A stretch of DNA of 64,000 nucleotides from Selaginella moellendorffii (Eukaryota > Streptophyta > Lycopodiopsida > Selaginellales > Selaginellaceae). Numbering within the stretch: position 1 is the stretch's first letter; each line of letters begins with the position of its first letter. This document shows, one piece after another, positions 43,553 to 55,030 of the stretch. The notes below the pieces were generated by a model that was not told where the DNA came from, did not search any database, and saw only the letters and a program-made list of their open reading frames with translations. Location of the stretch: contig NW_003314399.1 of the NCBI RefSeq assembly GCF_000143415.4, positions 1 to 64,000 on the forward strand, read 5' to 3'. The translations under genes and the position numbers were made by a program.

Positions 43553-45230
43553 CAGGGAGCTTGACTTCTGTGAAGTTTTGCGAGGGTTTGGAGGTTAAAA
43601 GGTAACCTCGTTTCTAAGATTCTATAGTCACATCCTTCCTCGCTCTGTGCTCTTCCAGATCACAGGTACTTGATCGATACGTAAAAAAGACACAAAGGAA
43701 CCACCAATAAAAAGTCAAACGCTACGAACGATATATACACTTCGTCCAATCAATCAACCATCCTTCACAGTTTTGAGCTAAAGTAAAGAATCTCGTAAAC
43801 TCTTGACTTGATCAGCCCAGCTGAAAATCCGGGTCGATTGCGTCATGATTAGGATGGGCGCTCCAAAATGTGTGTCGTGGTTGGCTTCATTAATAACATC
43901 TCGGCTGGCTGCCAGCGGATCTCTCACCCGTTAACGTATAGATACCCAAGAATATCACCGGAATCTCGAGAACCTGCCCAGCACTTTGTTTATACAATCA
44001 AGAAAAAAGGTAGCAAGCTGGTCCTTTCCCTTTCTTTTCAAACGCCCGGCGGTTTCCCGCGCTGCCAAGCGTAGGTGGCGAGATAGTATATCGTATTAAT
44101 ACGGACGCCTTAAAGGAGATCTCTCGCTTCCCTCTGGAGAGAACTCCCGCAGAGTGGCAGCGCAGCTATAGCTACTGTCCATCAAAACGTTGCTTTCATC
44201 TCTCCGCCAATGTCGCCGTCGAGCTCTCACTCACTCGGTCGCCGTCGAGAGCGCGCAGAGATTTTAATGAATGCCTCCGCCATGGCTCACAGTCACAGCA
44301 GCACAGAGAAAAGAATCGAAAGGAAAAAGCATGACTTGAGTGAGTGCTGCGAGGGAGGCGAGTAGACACTGGGCACAAGTCCTGTGTACTATACTGTAGC
44401 GCAATAGATGAGAGTACACTCGCCTCCACTGGTCAGCAGCAACCAGCTTGAGAGATCACTTCACCCCCTTTTCGCTTTCACGGCTATGAATGCTCCCTCC
44501 CCGGATGGATCAAAGTGGCTGCGTGTCCAGATTCCAAAGCAACGAGACGAAACTGTCGCTGAGAGCGAGTGATCGCCACCGCTGCTGTGGTTACCCCGTT
44601 CCAGTCGAAAGAGCTGCTTCTTTGATCGGGTTGATCGATCGATCGATCTCTTCTTTGCTCGCTAGCTTTTCGTCGCAAATGGCGCACCCGAATTGATGGA
44701 GAGCTCGCTTGGTTGGCTGCCTGCTGCTATGTGCCAGTTCCAACTTTTCCTTTCTTCTTTTCTCTTGGCCACCACGGACGGACGGACTGCGCCGCTGCTC
44801 GCTCTGGCACCATTTAAGAACGCTTCTCCACGAAACTTTTCTCCTTTTCTTCCTCTCTGTTCCCGGCCCAGGGATGGAAGAAAAGAGGTACCTTGCGTGC
44901 TTGCTTGCTTGCTAATGCCGCTCTAGCTCAGCTCGCTGCGCACTCGCCTCCTTTTTTCTCGCATCGCATCTGTCCGGTCACGAAAAGCAGAGATCACCTG
45001 GCACACACCACAATGTTTGTGAGCAGCGATGCCACAATTAAAAACATCCAAGCACATGCCATGCCACCCACATTTGCCACGAAAAAAGAAACTATTCTCT
45101 TGAATGAATGATGCCAACGATCCGAGCCCCCATTCATGGCACACGATGCGATAAACAAAAGAAGGAAAAGGCAAGAACACAAAGAAAAAGCAAAAAAAAA
45201 AGAGCAAGAGCTACCTTTGGGGGTGGCTTT
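43553..45230. other. Intergenic region between FATA and the OVATE gene
   Basis: Short overlapping ORFs on both strands, none with a recognisable domain. A GATCGATCGATCGATC run sits near 44633-44648. The right part is the 3' flank of the minus-strand OVATE gene. No gene supported. Confidence 0.5.
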
Positions 45231-46127
45231 TCAATCCTCCTCTCCAAGACCAACTAGTCGAGCCGATGACGATCCCAGATCCTGCCAAACATCCGAAAAG
45301 GACTGCTTGATCACCTCGTGGTGCTCGGGCGAATTCAAGCTCAAGTAGCAGAACAAGAGCTCCTCGAGATCGCACCACTGCTGGAGACCCTTCTCCCGGA
45401 TCATCTCCAGCATCGAGTCCCGGAAGTCCTGGTAGGGATTGTGGGAGTACTTCACCAGCGGGATGCTGTCCGCCACCACCCCCTTGATCTCCGACGGCAA
45501 GCATGCAGAGAAGCTGTTGTCGTTGTGATTCCTCCTCTTTCTCGCCCAGCCACCGCCGTGGCCGCTGCATGAGCCGGCCAGGTCGAGATCGCAATCGCCC
45601 TCTTCCTCCTCCCCATTCTCTCCCCCTGGATCGGAGCAGCAGTCGGAAGAAGAAGTGGAGCACGCCTCCACGATGTCAAATTCCGCGATATGAGGATTCC
45701 TGAGCAAAGGGGGAAGAGCGTCGTGATCTTCCTCCTCGCCGCCCTTGTTGGATGATCGCCGCCCTGGATTATTCCCGTCGAGATCACTGCGGCAGCTAGA
45801 CATTGAGGAGAAATCCTGGTCCCAGGGAGGCTCCTTCCTGCTCCTGAGATGGTTCTCTATCAGAGACCCTGCTGCTGCGCTAGAGCTACTGCTAATCTCC
45901 TTATCTTTGTCCGAGACACCCATCCTCTGGGGCAATGCTGCTCCAGATTTGGGCGCTCTAGTGGTGGCATTCTTCTCGGCGGCGACTGATCCCCTCACCG
46001 TCAAATCGTAGCCCCCTCCGCCGCCGCCGCTGCTGCTGTTGCTAGCGCCAGCTCCATCTCTCTTGCCCGCCGCTGTCCCCCGGAGCTTTTGGTACCAGCT
46101 CGACTGCTGCTCGCTTCCTCCTCCCAT
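45231..46127 (-). CDS. OFP: OVATE family protein (transcriptional repressor)
   Basis: Plant-specific regulator of organ shape that binds TALE homeodomain proteins and usually represses transcription. Single exon of 298 residues; the start ATG is at 46125-46127 (the longer frame starts with GTG). The N-terminal 200 residues are disordered and Ser/Gly/Glu-rich, with an RKRRNHN patch that may be a nuclear signal. The C-terminal OVATE (DUF623) domain spans ~215-285: ADSIPLVKYSHNPYQDFR, SMLEMIREKG, LEELLFCYLSLNS and PEHHEVIKQSFSDVW. Most OFPs are intronless, as here. Pieces of a second copy are scattered at 50150-50222 and 52400-52790. Confidence 0.92.
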   Translation of the reverse strand: MGGGSEQQSSWYQKLRGTAAGKRDGAGASNSSSGGGGGGYDLTVRGSVAAEKNATTRAPKSGAALPQRMGVSDKDKEISSSSSAAAGSLIENHLRSRKEPPWDQDFSSMSSCRSDLDGNNPGRRSSNKGGEEEDHDALPPLLRNPHIAEFDIVEACSTSSSDCCSDPGGENGEEEEGDCDLDLAGSCSGHGGGWARKRRNHNDNSFSACLPSEIKGVVADSIPLVKYSHNPYQDFRDSMLEMIREKGLQQWCDLEELLFCYLSLNSPEHHEVIKQSFSDVWQDLGSSSARLVGLGEED

Positions 46128-47700
46128 GGCCACTGCCGCTTAACGGGAAGGAAAGAGAGAAAGACGAGAAACCCTTAAAGCGTGTGTGTGCTCTCAATTC
46201 AAGAGCGGAAATTCTTTAAGAGAATATGCTAGAAACCTCATTTAAAATGCTAGGGTTTTCCCTCCTCTTTTAGCGCTTTTCGACTGTGGAATCGAAGCTT
46301 TGAGGATTGGAGTTGTTTGAAGCTGCGTCTCCAAGTCCTGCATACGAGGATGGCCATAGTTCTAGCAAGTTGTATGCTTGGCAGTTTCGCGAGTGAAATA
46401 AGAATTTGGTCAGCAGGATGCTCGATCTCGGAGCAATATTGACCAGCAGCGAAGATTATGACAGGTTGTGCTTCCGCTCACGCCGTGAACAAGCTAAGGA
46501 TTCCCCAGAGTCGTCCATGGTGGAGCAAGAGTTTGAGCAGTAGGTTCAACTCTTCTACAGAGCTTCATTCACCGAGTGAGCTTGTGTTTGCCAGCATGGG
46601 CTTGCAAGTGCGATTAAGCACCAATTTTGACCACATGGTCAACGTCGGTCAAAAGGAGGCTCAAGGATATATTATAATTTACCTTAGGGCTCATAATGAA
46701 GTTAGTGGACCAGCAATGTAGTGGAGCTTTTGAGGTAGTTCAGAGGTGGTTGAATGGTGAGGAATTTCAAGAGGTGGCATAACATAATCTAGACTGACTA
46801 AATCTTTGTCTTTTTGCACCAAATAATAACAACTATTATCACATTGAGCAACAGTCCTCTCCATCTTGGCAAGTTCCTCTTGCTCGAGTTGCTCCTCTCC
46901 ACCATGGTGCTCGGCTACATGCCTTGAGGAATCAATTGCCAGTCAACCGTCGTCCGGCAAACTATCCTCCAACGATTGAGCTGCTCCTGGTGGCATCGCC
47001 ATACAGGCTCGCTGCAGAGTCCACCTCTTGCACTACTGTTTTGGAAGTCAGACTCCCCCAGAAACAAGACTCTACCACTGGCTTCCATACTTATCACACA
47101 CACCACGTAGCCCCATGCGCGATCTTTGCCAGCTCTTGCCTCTTGCCCTAGCCTGCGATCCAAGAATTGCTCCCAGCCTACAGTCATTCACCCACTTCTT
47201 GAGAAGCGCATCAAAAGCTCTCTTGATCCAAGATAGCTGCAAAAGAAAAAAGGGCCGGATTGCCTCGTCAAGCAAATAAGCTACAAGATCCCACCGTGAA
47301 GATGCTGCAACCAACCCTCTCCCACGCGACATCATGACCCGCCAAAATTCGCCAGCTCTTGCGCCACTTGCCTCGGCCAACTCTCACCCAGGCAGGAGAA
47401 ACAAAGCAAGGTGATGATTGTTGTGGCAATCTTCTCTTCTGGACATAGAACCGTGCACCCCATGCTCATTTACATGGACGGAGCCATATGAACGATTTAA
47501 ACGTATTTCAAACCGATTGACCATTTTTCAAAGAACGTGTTTGGCTAAACCTAGAAACTCAACGTATTTCTATTTCAAACCGATTGACCATTTTTCAAAG
47601 CATCTAGATGCATCGCTTCATAACGTATTTCTGATGCTCGGCCTTGTTTCTTCGCGAAAGATTGTTGACTTCGGTGTGATTTAACCCTATCCAGAGTTTC
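46128..47700. other. Intergenic DNA with a short direct duplication
   Basis: No supported gene; ORFs at 46458 and 46915-47400 show no domain. A 34 bp block (TTTCAAACCGATTGACCATT...) occurs twice, at about 47506-47537 and 47572-47603. An AGGGTTTTCCC motif near 46253 is in the OFP upstream region. Confidence 0.5.
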
Positions 47701-47702
47701 TC

Positions 47703-49934
47703 ATGCAACACAATGCAAAAATGGTGCTGTTATTGCTATTGCTCCTTTTCCCTGTGATTCTCATAAGCATGAGGTATGAGCTTCCACCTGATTGGTATTA
47801 TCGACGGCAGGCAACAATTATTCGGTTTTTATGAACACCACAGAAGGCCTTGAGGCCAGGGACAAAGATATTGTCAGTGACAATGGGAATTTCTCACTTG
47901 TATCCTTTATACTTCGGAAACTATTTTGCCCTTGGCGTAGTGTTGGAAAATGCAGCTTCCCTAGTGTTACAAAACTCTGGTGGCAATGTTTCGATTTTCC
48001 CTCATAATTTCTCCTCCCAGCCCAGATTTTCACAACAGGGATGGGCCTAATTAGGAATGACTATGAGACTCAAGCTATTGTCCAAGACGAGGGACTGTTT
48101 TGGATTTCTTCTACTAAACTTCTACAAGAAGGACACTTCCAACACCAAGCAAATCAAGCATGGTGATTTACTTCTACATGTAAGCTCTACCTCAACTTTT
48201 CTTCTGTACACTGGCAGTAATTTGACCCTCTCCAATCATTATCATTAAAATGAATCAAGTACTCAATTTCCAACCCAAGATGCATCAGGAGGGGCAACAG
48301 GCAGGTCAGTGAAGTCCAGGGCAGGGACAGAAGGCTTGGTGGCAGAAGACCTGGAGAAGTTCAGCCAACTAATGCTTCATGAGATCATCAAAACAGTTTA
48401 CTATAATCCATTGGTCTCATACCACAAGACCTTGTGAACAGTTAATGAATGAATGAATGAATTTGATTCAAATGGGAGCATCACATCTTCCAAGTATGAA
48501 GAAATCAATGGAGAAAAAATATTCAGCTAACGGACTATACAAACTAGATCAAATCATGGCCAGGAAATCCTGCATGTAAGGATTGTTCTCCATATGAGAT
48601 CTGCAATACCCACAATGGAAGCTGAAGCTGCTTGAAGGGTGATAACTTTGTCTATCTAATTTTGATTTAAGTTCTTGCTCCAATTTTGAGTTCTCCCAAC
48701 ACTACATTGTGATGAAACACAAGTTTCCTGGTATTGGATATTATAGAACTGAATTCATGCAACCCAACCAAAGGAATTCCTCTCTAGACAACTGCACTAA
48801 AGCCTGCTTTTCTATGAATTGTAGCAGCTGTATGTCACTTATTTTCAATGGCGATACCAAGGACTGCTTCTTCATTGACTATGATATATATGGGAGTTTC
48901 TACAGAGATGACACTTATCATCAAAACTCTGAAGCCTCACCATCCACTGACACTTTATATTATAACTCTTACCATGAGTTGCATTTTGATAGTCCTCTGC
49001 TTTCTAGCGGTATGTGCTCTTTCGTTTCATGAGTGCAAGCTCAAGTTCAATCCGGCAAAGGAGATTGAAGCATTGCTGGCTAGTATGCAAGGCCGGTTGC
49101 CCCAGAGATTCTCATATACTGCATTGGATACTGCAACAGAAGGATATAGCACAAAGCTGGGATCTGTTACAAATAGGGGTTTTGAGCGATGGTAGAGTTG
49201 TGGCAGTCAAGAAGCTCGACTACAGTGGAACTCAAGGGGCAAAACAATTTGTGAAAACCGAGATTGCTGGAACTGGAGGCATAAACATTGTCAAACTTTG
49301 TGGCTTTTGCATCGAAGGAGCAACACAGTGGCTGCTGGTGTACGAATTTATGCCCAATGGATCACTCGACAAATGGCTTTTCGAGCAAACTTCAGAGAAT
49401 TTATGGCTCAGTTGGCAGCAGAGGATCGACATTGCCCTTGGCACGGCTCAAGGACTTGCGTATCTTCACGAGGAATGCAGGGAGCCCATACTGCACTTGG
49501 ACAGCCGGGAGCCCCAAAACATTCTGCTGGACACAGAGTTTGTCGCAAAGGTGGCGGACTTCGGGATGGCCAAGCTGCTTGAGAATTGCAATGAGACGCA
49601 GGTCATGACGATAATAGGTGGCACTCCAGGCTACATGGCTCCCGAATGGCTCACACATTTCATGGCTACAAAGAGATGCGACGTTTACAGCTATGGAAAG
49701 GTGCTTTTGGAACTAATTGGGGGTCGCAGGAACATTGATCTCTCAAAGGCTGTGAACTCTGGGGACAACACTCAGCCGGAGGAGAGCCGGTTTTTTCCAA
49801 CTTGGGGAACCAGGTGGAGAAGGGAAACTTTCTCGATGTGATTGATGAGAGGGTGAGAGCAAGTGCCAGTGAAAACTATCACCAGGCCAAGAAAATGGTT
49901 CCTCTTGCACTGGTGCATTCAAGACAATGTTGAT
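47703..49934 (+). pseudogene. Bulb-lectin (G-type) receptor-like kinase, broken
   Basis: A signal peptide (MQHNAKMVLLLLLLLFPVI) starts the locus. Lectin-like pieces follow (ARDKDIVSDNGNFSL, NYFALGVVLENAASLVLQN), then a Cys-rich segment (CTKACFSMNCSSC), a TM helix (CILIVLCFLAVCAL) and a kinase domain (VVAVKKLDYSG, LVYEFMPNGSLDKWLF, VADFGMAKL, GTPGYMAPEW, CDVYSYGKVLLE). Damage seen: a frame change near 49165-49190 that also removes the glycine-rich ATP loop; the catalytic loop reads LHLDSREPQN, so the family's I/V-K-P Lys is gone; and another frame change near 49800 before VEKGNFLDVIDERV. The ectodomain is also interrupted by stops. It cannot encode an active kinase as it stands. Confidence 0.85.
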
Positions 49935-50149
49935 GCTTAGCAGAAGTGTTGCAAGGGCATTTGGATTTGGGTTCTGCTCCTTTGATAGCAAAAGTGGCAT
50001 TTTGTTATATGTTTGAGATTATATAAACATATTATGTAATACAAAAGTTGTGGTGATGAAGACTGAAAGTCATTCTAACTATATAAATGCAGCCACATAT
50101 TTAAAGCAGAAATTACCTCCAAAACAAGTGCTTGGTCACATGGTGAATT

Positions 50150-50222
50150 CAAGCTTAAGGAGCTCTTCGAGATTGGACCAATTGTGGAGACCCTTCTCCC
50201 AAACACTGGACCTGTGAGATAA
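50150..50222 (-). pseudogene. OVATE 3' fragment
   Basis: Matches the OVATE gene at about 45316-45400: it shares GAATTCAAGCT, GAGCTCTTCGAGAT (one or two changes) and GGAGACCCTTCTCCC. Only the part of the OVATE domain around LEELLF/LQQW is represented, and reading frame is lost. Confidence 0.7.
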
Positions 50223-50309
50223 AAAGAGGTCCAGCCTCTGGGACAAGTGGTGCAAGTTTGTTAGCTAAAAAGTAACGAATTATCTTGTATTTATCTATCT
50301 TCCAAATCT

Positions 50310-50383
50310 GCTTTCATAGCTCAGTTTGTTAGAGCACTTGTTTAGTAAGTGGGAGGTCTTGAGTTCAACTCTTAGTATATTTA
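50310..50383 (+). tRNA. tRNA-Thr(AGT)-like relic, possible SINE head
   Basis: GCTTTCATAGCTCAGTTTG matches the 5' half of plant tRNA-Thr with its A-box. An anticodon arm with AGT in the loop (CTTGTTTAGTAAGTGGG) and the T-arm/B-box (GAGTTCAACTC) follow. The 3' acceptor strand that should pair with GCTTTCA is replaced by AT-rich sequence, so it cannot form a normal acceptor stem. It is either a decayed tRNA gene or the tRNA-derived head of a SINE. Confidence 0.6.
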
Positions 50384-50426
50384 TTTTTCCAATGGGGGTT
50401 CAGGCTTTGCTACAAAGAGCCAGTTC

Positions 50427-50500
50427 TTTTGATAGTGGCGGAGAGTGGATTCGTGGCTGCCATTTTTGATAGTGGCGGAGAGTGGATTCGTGGCTGCCAT
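50427..50500. repeat. Perfect 37 bp tandem duplication
   Basis: TTTTGATAGTGGCGGAGAGT... occurs twice without a mismatch, at 50427-50463 and 50464-50500, in otherwise decayed DNA. It ends a few bases before a copy of R3. Confidence 0.95.
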
Positions 50501-50504
50501 ATAT

Positions 50505-51030
50505 GAATGTCACGAATGAATGTGATTTTGGGTATCAAAAATTACTTATCGACTAGTTCTTACAACACTCTCTTCTTACTACCACGACAGGAAAAAATTG
50601 GTATTATTAAACCTTTTATCAGTCCCTTTTGTTCAAATGTTAGTAAATTGGACTTTACATCTATATTTGGCCAAACGAACATAAGGACGGAATTCCTAAG
50701 TGTTTATTTAGCTAAGTATATTTAGCCCAGCTTATTAGTTCTCTTTTGCTCTATCTTGCATTAGTTTGACAAGAACCCTCAGGTATTGAGACTAATCCCT
50801 CAATATAACTAAATAATAGCTTATCGTATCTATCAAACACCCTCTTTATTTTATGTTAATCTTATTCTGGTCCCAAATGCTATTTATGGAAAGCATTTAG
50901 ATTTGCTCATTTGGCATATCTATGGAATGTAAAGATTGAATGATGTTCGTCCCATGTCCAAATTCACAATTTAGGGACATTCTATATTTAATTTCAAGTT
51001 TGTTCCAGAGACTAACTCCTGGTACTAAAG
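50505..51030 (+). mobile_element. Foldback repeat R3, one-ended copy
   Basis: Aligns with 8171-8710 from TGTCACGAATG to the right terminal inverted repeat (CAAGTTTGTTCCAGAGACTA). Many positions are T where the 8.2 kb copy has C. The left inverted repeat is missing. It abuts an inverted R1 copy. Confidence 0.75.
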
Positions 51031-51064
51031 GTGAAAACCCAAAACATATGTTCCTCAAGGAGGG

Positions 51065-51605
51065 GGTGGGGGTTCCAAATGTACCAACTATATAGTAAGG
51101 GTAGTGGGTAAGTCGGGTATGGCTGACCAACATGAGATATAGTCTAGCTCCCGCTTGCATGCCTGTTTTTGTTCTGCATCTGACTTGGGTCTAAGCCTAA
51201 GTTCCATACTATACTAGTTGGTGGAGCACCCATATCCTCATGTTAGGCCACCAATATGCTAAAATAGCATCAAACTCTGTCTGGCTCCGTTTTGCATATT
51301 GGTCTTGACATTAGGATGTTGGATACTCTATGACTGTTCTAAGTCGCTTCGTACTCTTATCCCTTCGCTCCTTGGGTTGCATGCTTGAGAGTTACTCCAT
51401 GTTTTAGTATCTTCACTCCTTGGCTTCATGCTTAGGAGTTTGACACAGTTCTTTCATTTAGTGGCCTAAGGCCCTAAAACTTGGGTTCCGCACCATTGTC
51501 CTTTAGACACATGGCATGTGACATGTGGTACATGGAGGGTTTAAGTTTTGTTCCATGATGGTAAATCACTATAGGATAAAGGGTAAAAACCATGTGTGTT
51601 ACAAT
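51065..51605 (-). repeat. R1 LTR-like repeat, inverted copy
   Basis: The reverse complement begins TGTAACACACATGG and contains the ordered R1 blocks (CATGTG..CCAAAGGACA, TTGGCTCC, CTCATGTTAGGCC, the purine/pyrimidine end near 51065). It is in opposite orientation to the copies at 7.5, 8.9 and 13.2 kb. Confidence 0.7.
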
Positions 51606-51779
51606 AGGGCATCACTGAGCCATCGAAACAATCACCTACTCATCCTCGTTTCCATCTTGCCAGCAACAGCAAAAGCTAAAGCCTAACAATGGCAATGGTG
51701 GATTTAAGAAAAATGTAGCTCTAGCCTCTCTAGCTTTGCTATGATCTTGCTGGTGGTGGTGAATTTGGAGGCTTCATCC

Positions 51780-52010
51780 TCATGGTGATAAAGTCAGCCT
51801 CACAACACCAGTAAGCTGGCTCAGCCCCAACAAAAAGTACATGGAGTTGTCAACTAAGGGACATGCCAAATCATCTCTCAAAGAAAAAAAAAAGAGTTTT
51901 CCATTTGCCTTGCAGGCAGGGACAAGGTTGACCACCCACTCTGAGTTCTCCAAAGGGTAAATAAAGTTACATGTTAAGTTTTCCAACATTGATCTCATGG
52001 ATCAGCACAG
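51780..52010 (-). pseudogene. Gypsy reverse transcriptase fragment
   Basis: Reads FIYPLENSEWVVNLVPACKA followed by NGKL, matching the fingers region of the Gypsy pol at 61.5-64 kb (FIYPLESSEWVANLVPARKA) with about one change in six. It is truncated on both sides and followed by unrelated residues. Confidence 0.8.
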
Positions 52011-52014
52011 CAAA

Positions 52015-52395
52015 AGGACTCTCAATGGCAAGGATCCTTTTTCAAGTTTGTCATTCTTCGGACTAGTGGGGTTTTCATGAAAGACCAGCTTGAGTTGGAG
52101 CTGGAGAACCTCATCAACTATGGCATGTTCCAGACCATGGAGATGGAAGGCATCACTCAGGCTGATGAGACTATGAAGATCAACATTAACTTTGTTGAGA
52201 GCCTGGGAAGCAAGAAGAATAGTACAAGAAGTGGGTGAGGAAAGCTAGGAAGTGCATGCTACCGAGAAGGATCAAGCAAGAAATTTCAGGCTGGCTGTCC
52301 ATCGAGTCTCGTGTCATTGCGAGAATGCTGCAGAGAATTCGAGAGAGAATGCAGAAGTGGTATCACGATATGCATGTGTTCAAGTCGTCAACTTC
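52015..52395 (+). other. Unassigned coding-like stretch
   Basis: One plus-strand frame around 52040-52200 reads FVILRTSGVFMKDQLELELE and NLINYGMFQTMEMEGI without stops. I do not recognise it. It may be a fragment of a captured gene. Confidence 0.25.
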
Positions 52396-52399
52396 TTCC

Positions 52400-52790
52400 T
52401 TTTAGTATGCAGCACAAAATAGGGCTTATAGCATATTCTCTTAAAGAATTTCTGCTCTTGAATTTCTATTCATGGGTTTCTGTTCCAATTCTTCCTGTTG
52501 CTCTTCCTCGTAGGAGGAGGAAGTGAGCAACGGTCGAGCTAGTATCAGAAGCTTCGGGTGACAGCAGCAAGCAAGCAAGATGGAGCTGGCACTAGCAGCA
52601 CCAGCAGTAGCAGCGGCGGAGGGGCCTACCATTTCACAATCAGGGGATAATTTGCTGCCCAAATCTGGAGCAGCATTACTGCAGAGGATGGGAGTCTTGG
52701 ACAAAGATAAGGAGATTAGCACTAACTCTAGTCCAACAAGGTCTCTGATAGAGAACCATCTCAGGACATCATTTGTATGTCTGTGATGTC
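52400..52790 (+). pseudogene. OVATE 5' fragment with its upstream region
   Basis: 52433-52465 matches the OVATE gene's 5' flank (46190-46232, reverse complement). 52545-52770 matches its N-terminal coding part: KSGAALLQRMGVLDKDKEIS and RSLIENHLR against KSGAALPQRMGVSDKDKEIS and GSLIENHLR. The OVATE domain is absent; a 3' piece lies 2.2 kb away in the opposite orientation. Confidence 0.85.
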
Positions 52791-52794
52791 CCTT

Positions 52795-53225
52795 TCCATT
52801 ACTTCATAGACTATTTCATTCATATTGGTTCTTAGTAGCTTTATGCACAGCAGCTTAGTGATAGTGATCCAAAGTGGGAATTTTGTTCCCAATACTATAT
52901 TGTGAACAAGCTTGATTTTCTTTTTTCTTTTATTCTTTTAAAATTTGTGTTGTATGTCAATTAACCCAAAAACCCTAGCTTATATACAGGAGTGAGTGGT
53001 CTGGATTGAAACCACTCCGACAGCTACCAAAATCCCACTATACTAATATTAGTATATGGCATCGTAGCTATACACTTAGACCTCACATCATCCTCTTCTC
53101 TCGGAATAATGGAAGACCATCAGGGTGGGATTTAGAGGAACATTAAGAGGAGGCATTGGTGGATATGTAAGTGGTACCAATTGTTCCTAATCACTTTGTA
53201 CGAAGTGTTTCAACCACTGTATATG
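52795..53225. other. Intergenic DNA
   Basis: AT-rich with no supported feature. Confidence 0.5.
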
Positions 53226-53233
53226 CATAATTT

Positions 53234-54370
53234 CTAGAGGATTGGCTTGCTAGATGTTATGCCGAACCTCATAAACTTGCGGTCCAACTTACTGCAACAT
53301 CCAATACGGTCCTTTCCACTGAGCAAAGAGCCTTTAGATAAACTACATACTGTAAAATGGGGAAAATAGACTAACACCAACTTATCCACTTTATACTCCA
53401 TATGTGGACAATAATGGGAGTTGTAGCGGCATTGTTGTCCCACTTTTACGTGGCCCAAGTGTTCAGTAAACTCTATTTGGACAAGTGAAAGAATGCTTGT
53501 CAAATATTGATCCTACAACCTAACATCGGTAACTCGTGGTAATTGTGAAGTTAAACTCAACTCCGTTGGTAATATTAGATCATGACCATATAAGAGTTTA
53601 TATGGTGAAGCACCAATAGAACTCTGCACCTTTATGACATATGCATGCCGAAGAAATAGTAAATAACCATCCCAATCCGAATGTTGAAAGTTTACATACT
53701 TTATGATCATCCCTTTGAATATCTGAATGAGCTGTTCCACCAAATTATATGTTTGTGGATGATAAGCACTCATGAAAGCATGGCATATCCTCAATCAAGA
53801 TGTCAAAACATGAAATGCCTTAGCCATAAATGTGGGACCATTATTTGAAAGAATCTGCTCTAGATAAGAATGCTAGAACACCACACAATTAAGAAGGAAG
53901 TACCTAATAACAATTGTAAAGGCACTAGCAAGAGCATGAACTTCCACTCAGCGAGTCAAGTAGTCAAAAGTAATAATAACATACTTATTGCCAACAGTCG
54001 ATCGTGGAAAAGCTCCCATAAGATCAAATACCACCAACTCAAATAAATGAGAAATTGCAATTGACTCCAACCATCTTTTTGTGGCATGAGGGGGAGTATT
54101 ATGAGCATGGCACCAAATGTAACTATGCACATACCAGATTACATCATGTTGCATTTTCGGCCAATAGAAAGACTTGTGCAGCTTCTTGGTCACACGATGA
54201 TGTCCCATATTCCCACTTAGAATAGGAGAATCATAGTAGGTATGGAGAAACCATGGAATAAATATTAAAGGCACCACTAGTTGTAAATGATCATCATGAT
54301 TTGTCCCTACAAAATAAATAAGGTCGTCTTCAAAACGATATTGAGAATGTAAATGTCGGAATGACAAGTT
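53234..54370 (-). pseudogene. Gypsy integrase region, broken
   Basis: Reading on the minus strand: an H2C2-like zinc region (GHHRVTKKLHKSFYWPKMQHD ... CHAHN), the first integrase catalytic block (FELVVFDLMGAFPRS, NKYVIITFDYLTR), the last block (SAYHPQTYNLVEQLIQIFKG), and the tail (KLVLVYFPHF; in another frame GLFAQWKGPYWML). Stops and frame changes separate the blocks, and the middle catalytic Asp block is not seen. It is a different element from the one at 61.5-64 kb. Confidence 0.8.
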
Positions 54371-54699
54371 ATTAGCAAGTGATGCAGGATTTTTAAACCC
54401 ATCTCAAACCTTCGAGTCCATGGCTCAATCTTTTGAGCCTCACGAACCTCATCAAGAGAAGGTAAATCTTGTTTTACATCTTGTGGACACTAAATGTCAA
54501 ATACAATAACTTGCTAAACACTCCTTCTTTATCGTGGAGTGATTTGCCTTCGTTAGTTGTAATGTACAGTTTATATATACAATGAGATGGTGCTAACCAA
54601 GCACAGTTTGGGGTTTTGAGAAACTTCAAGAGGCCGTGCTCCCAGTGGAGATCCAGGTGCCATCACTCTCACTTTCACTTTGATATGCAACAGCGATGC

Positions 54700-55030
54700 A
54701 GCTTAGCGATGAGGACAAGCTTCATGCACGTGACTTGGAGGTTCTTGCCTTGGAAGAACAGCGACAATCCATGACTGAACATCTCCTTTGAGGCAAGTAG
54801 AAGATCAAGTCAGTCATCGATCACCAGCGGTCTGCCGAACCATTCGAGGATGGCGATCTCGTTCTACTCAAGGAGTTCACGCCACCTTCGAAGTTCTCCC
54901 CTCGCTGGACCGGCCCCTACTTTGTCCAGCGACACATCGGAGGTGGAGCATATATGCTAGTTGATGCTGATGGACATGAGCTCCCACACGCTCACAATCA
55001 CTCTCATCTCAAACGCTTCATCCGGTGAGG
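54700..55030 (+). pseudogene. Retrotransposon integrase tail
   Basis: In one frame: SVIDHQRSAEPFEDGDLVLLK, FSPRWTGPYFVQRHIGGGAY, DADGHELPHAHN and HLKRFIR, followed by a stop. This is the GPY/F-type tail of an LTR-retrotransposon integrase. Upstream pol is lost. Confidence 0.75.

Noticed and set aside
44484-44926. Small ORFs with Ser/Leu-rich or membrane-like sequence between FATA and OVATE
   Set aside because: Overlapping frames on both strands, no conserved motif, no splice-supported extension.
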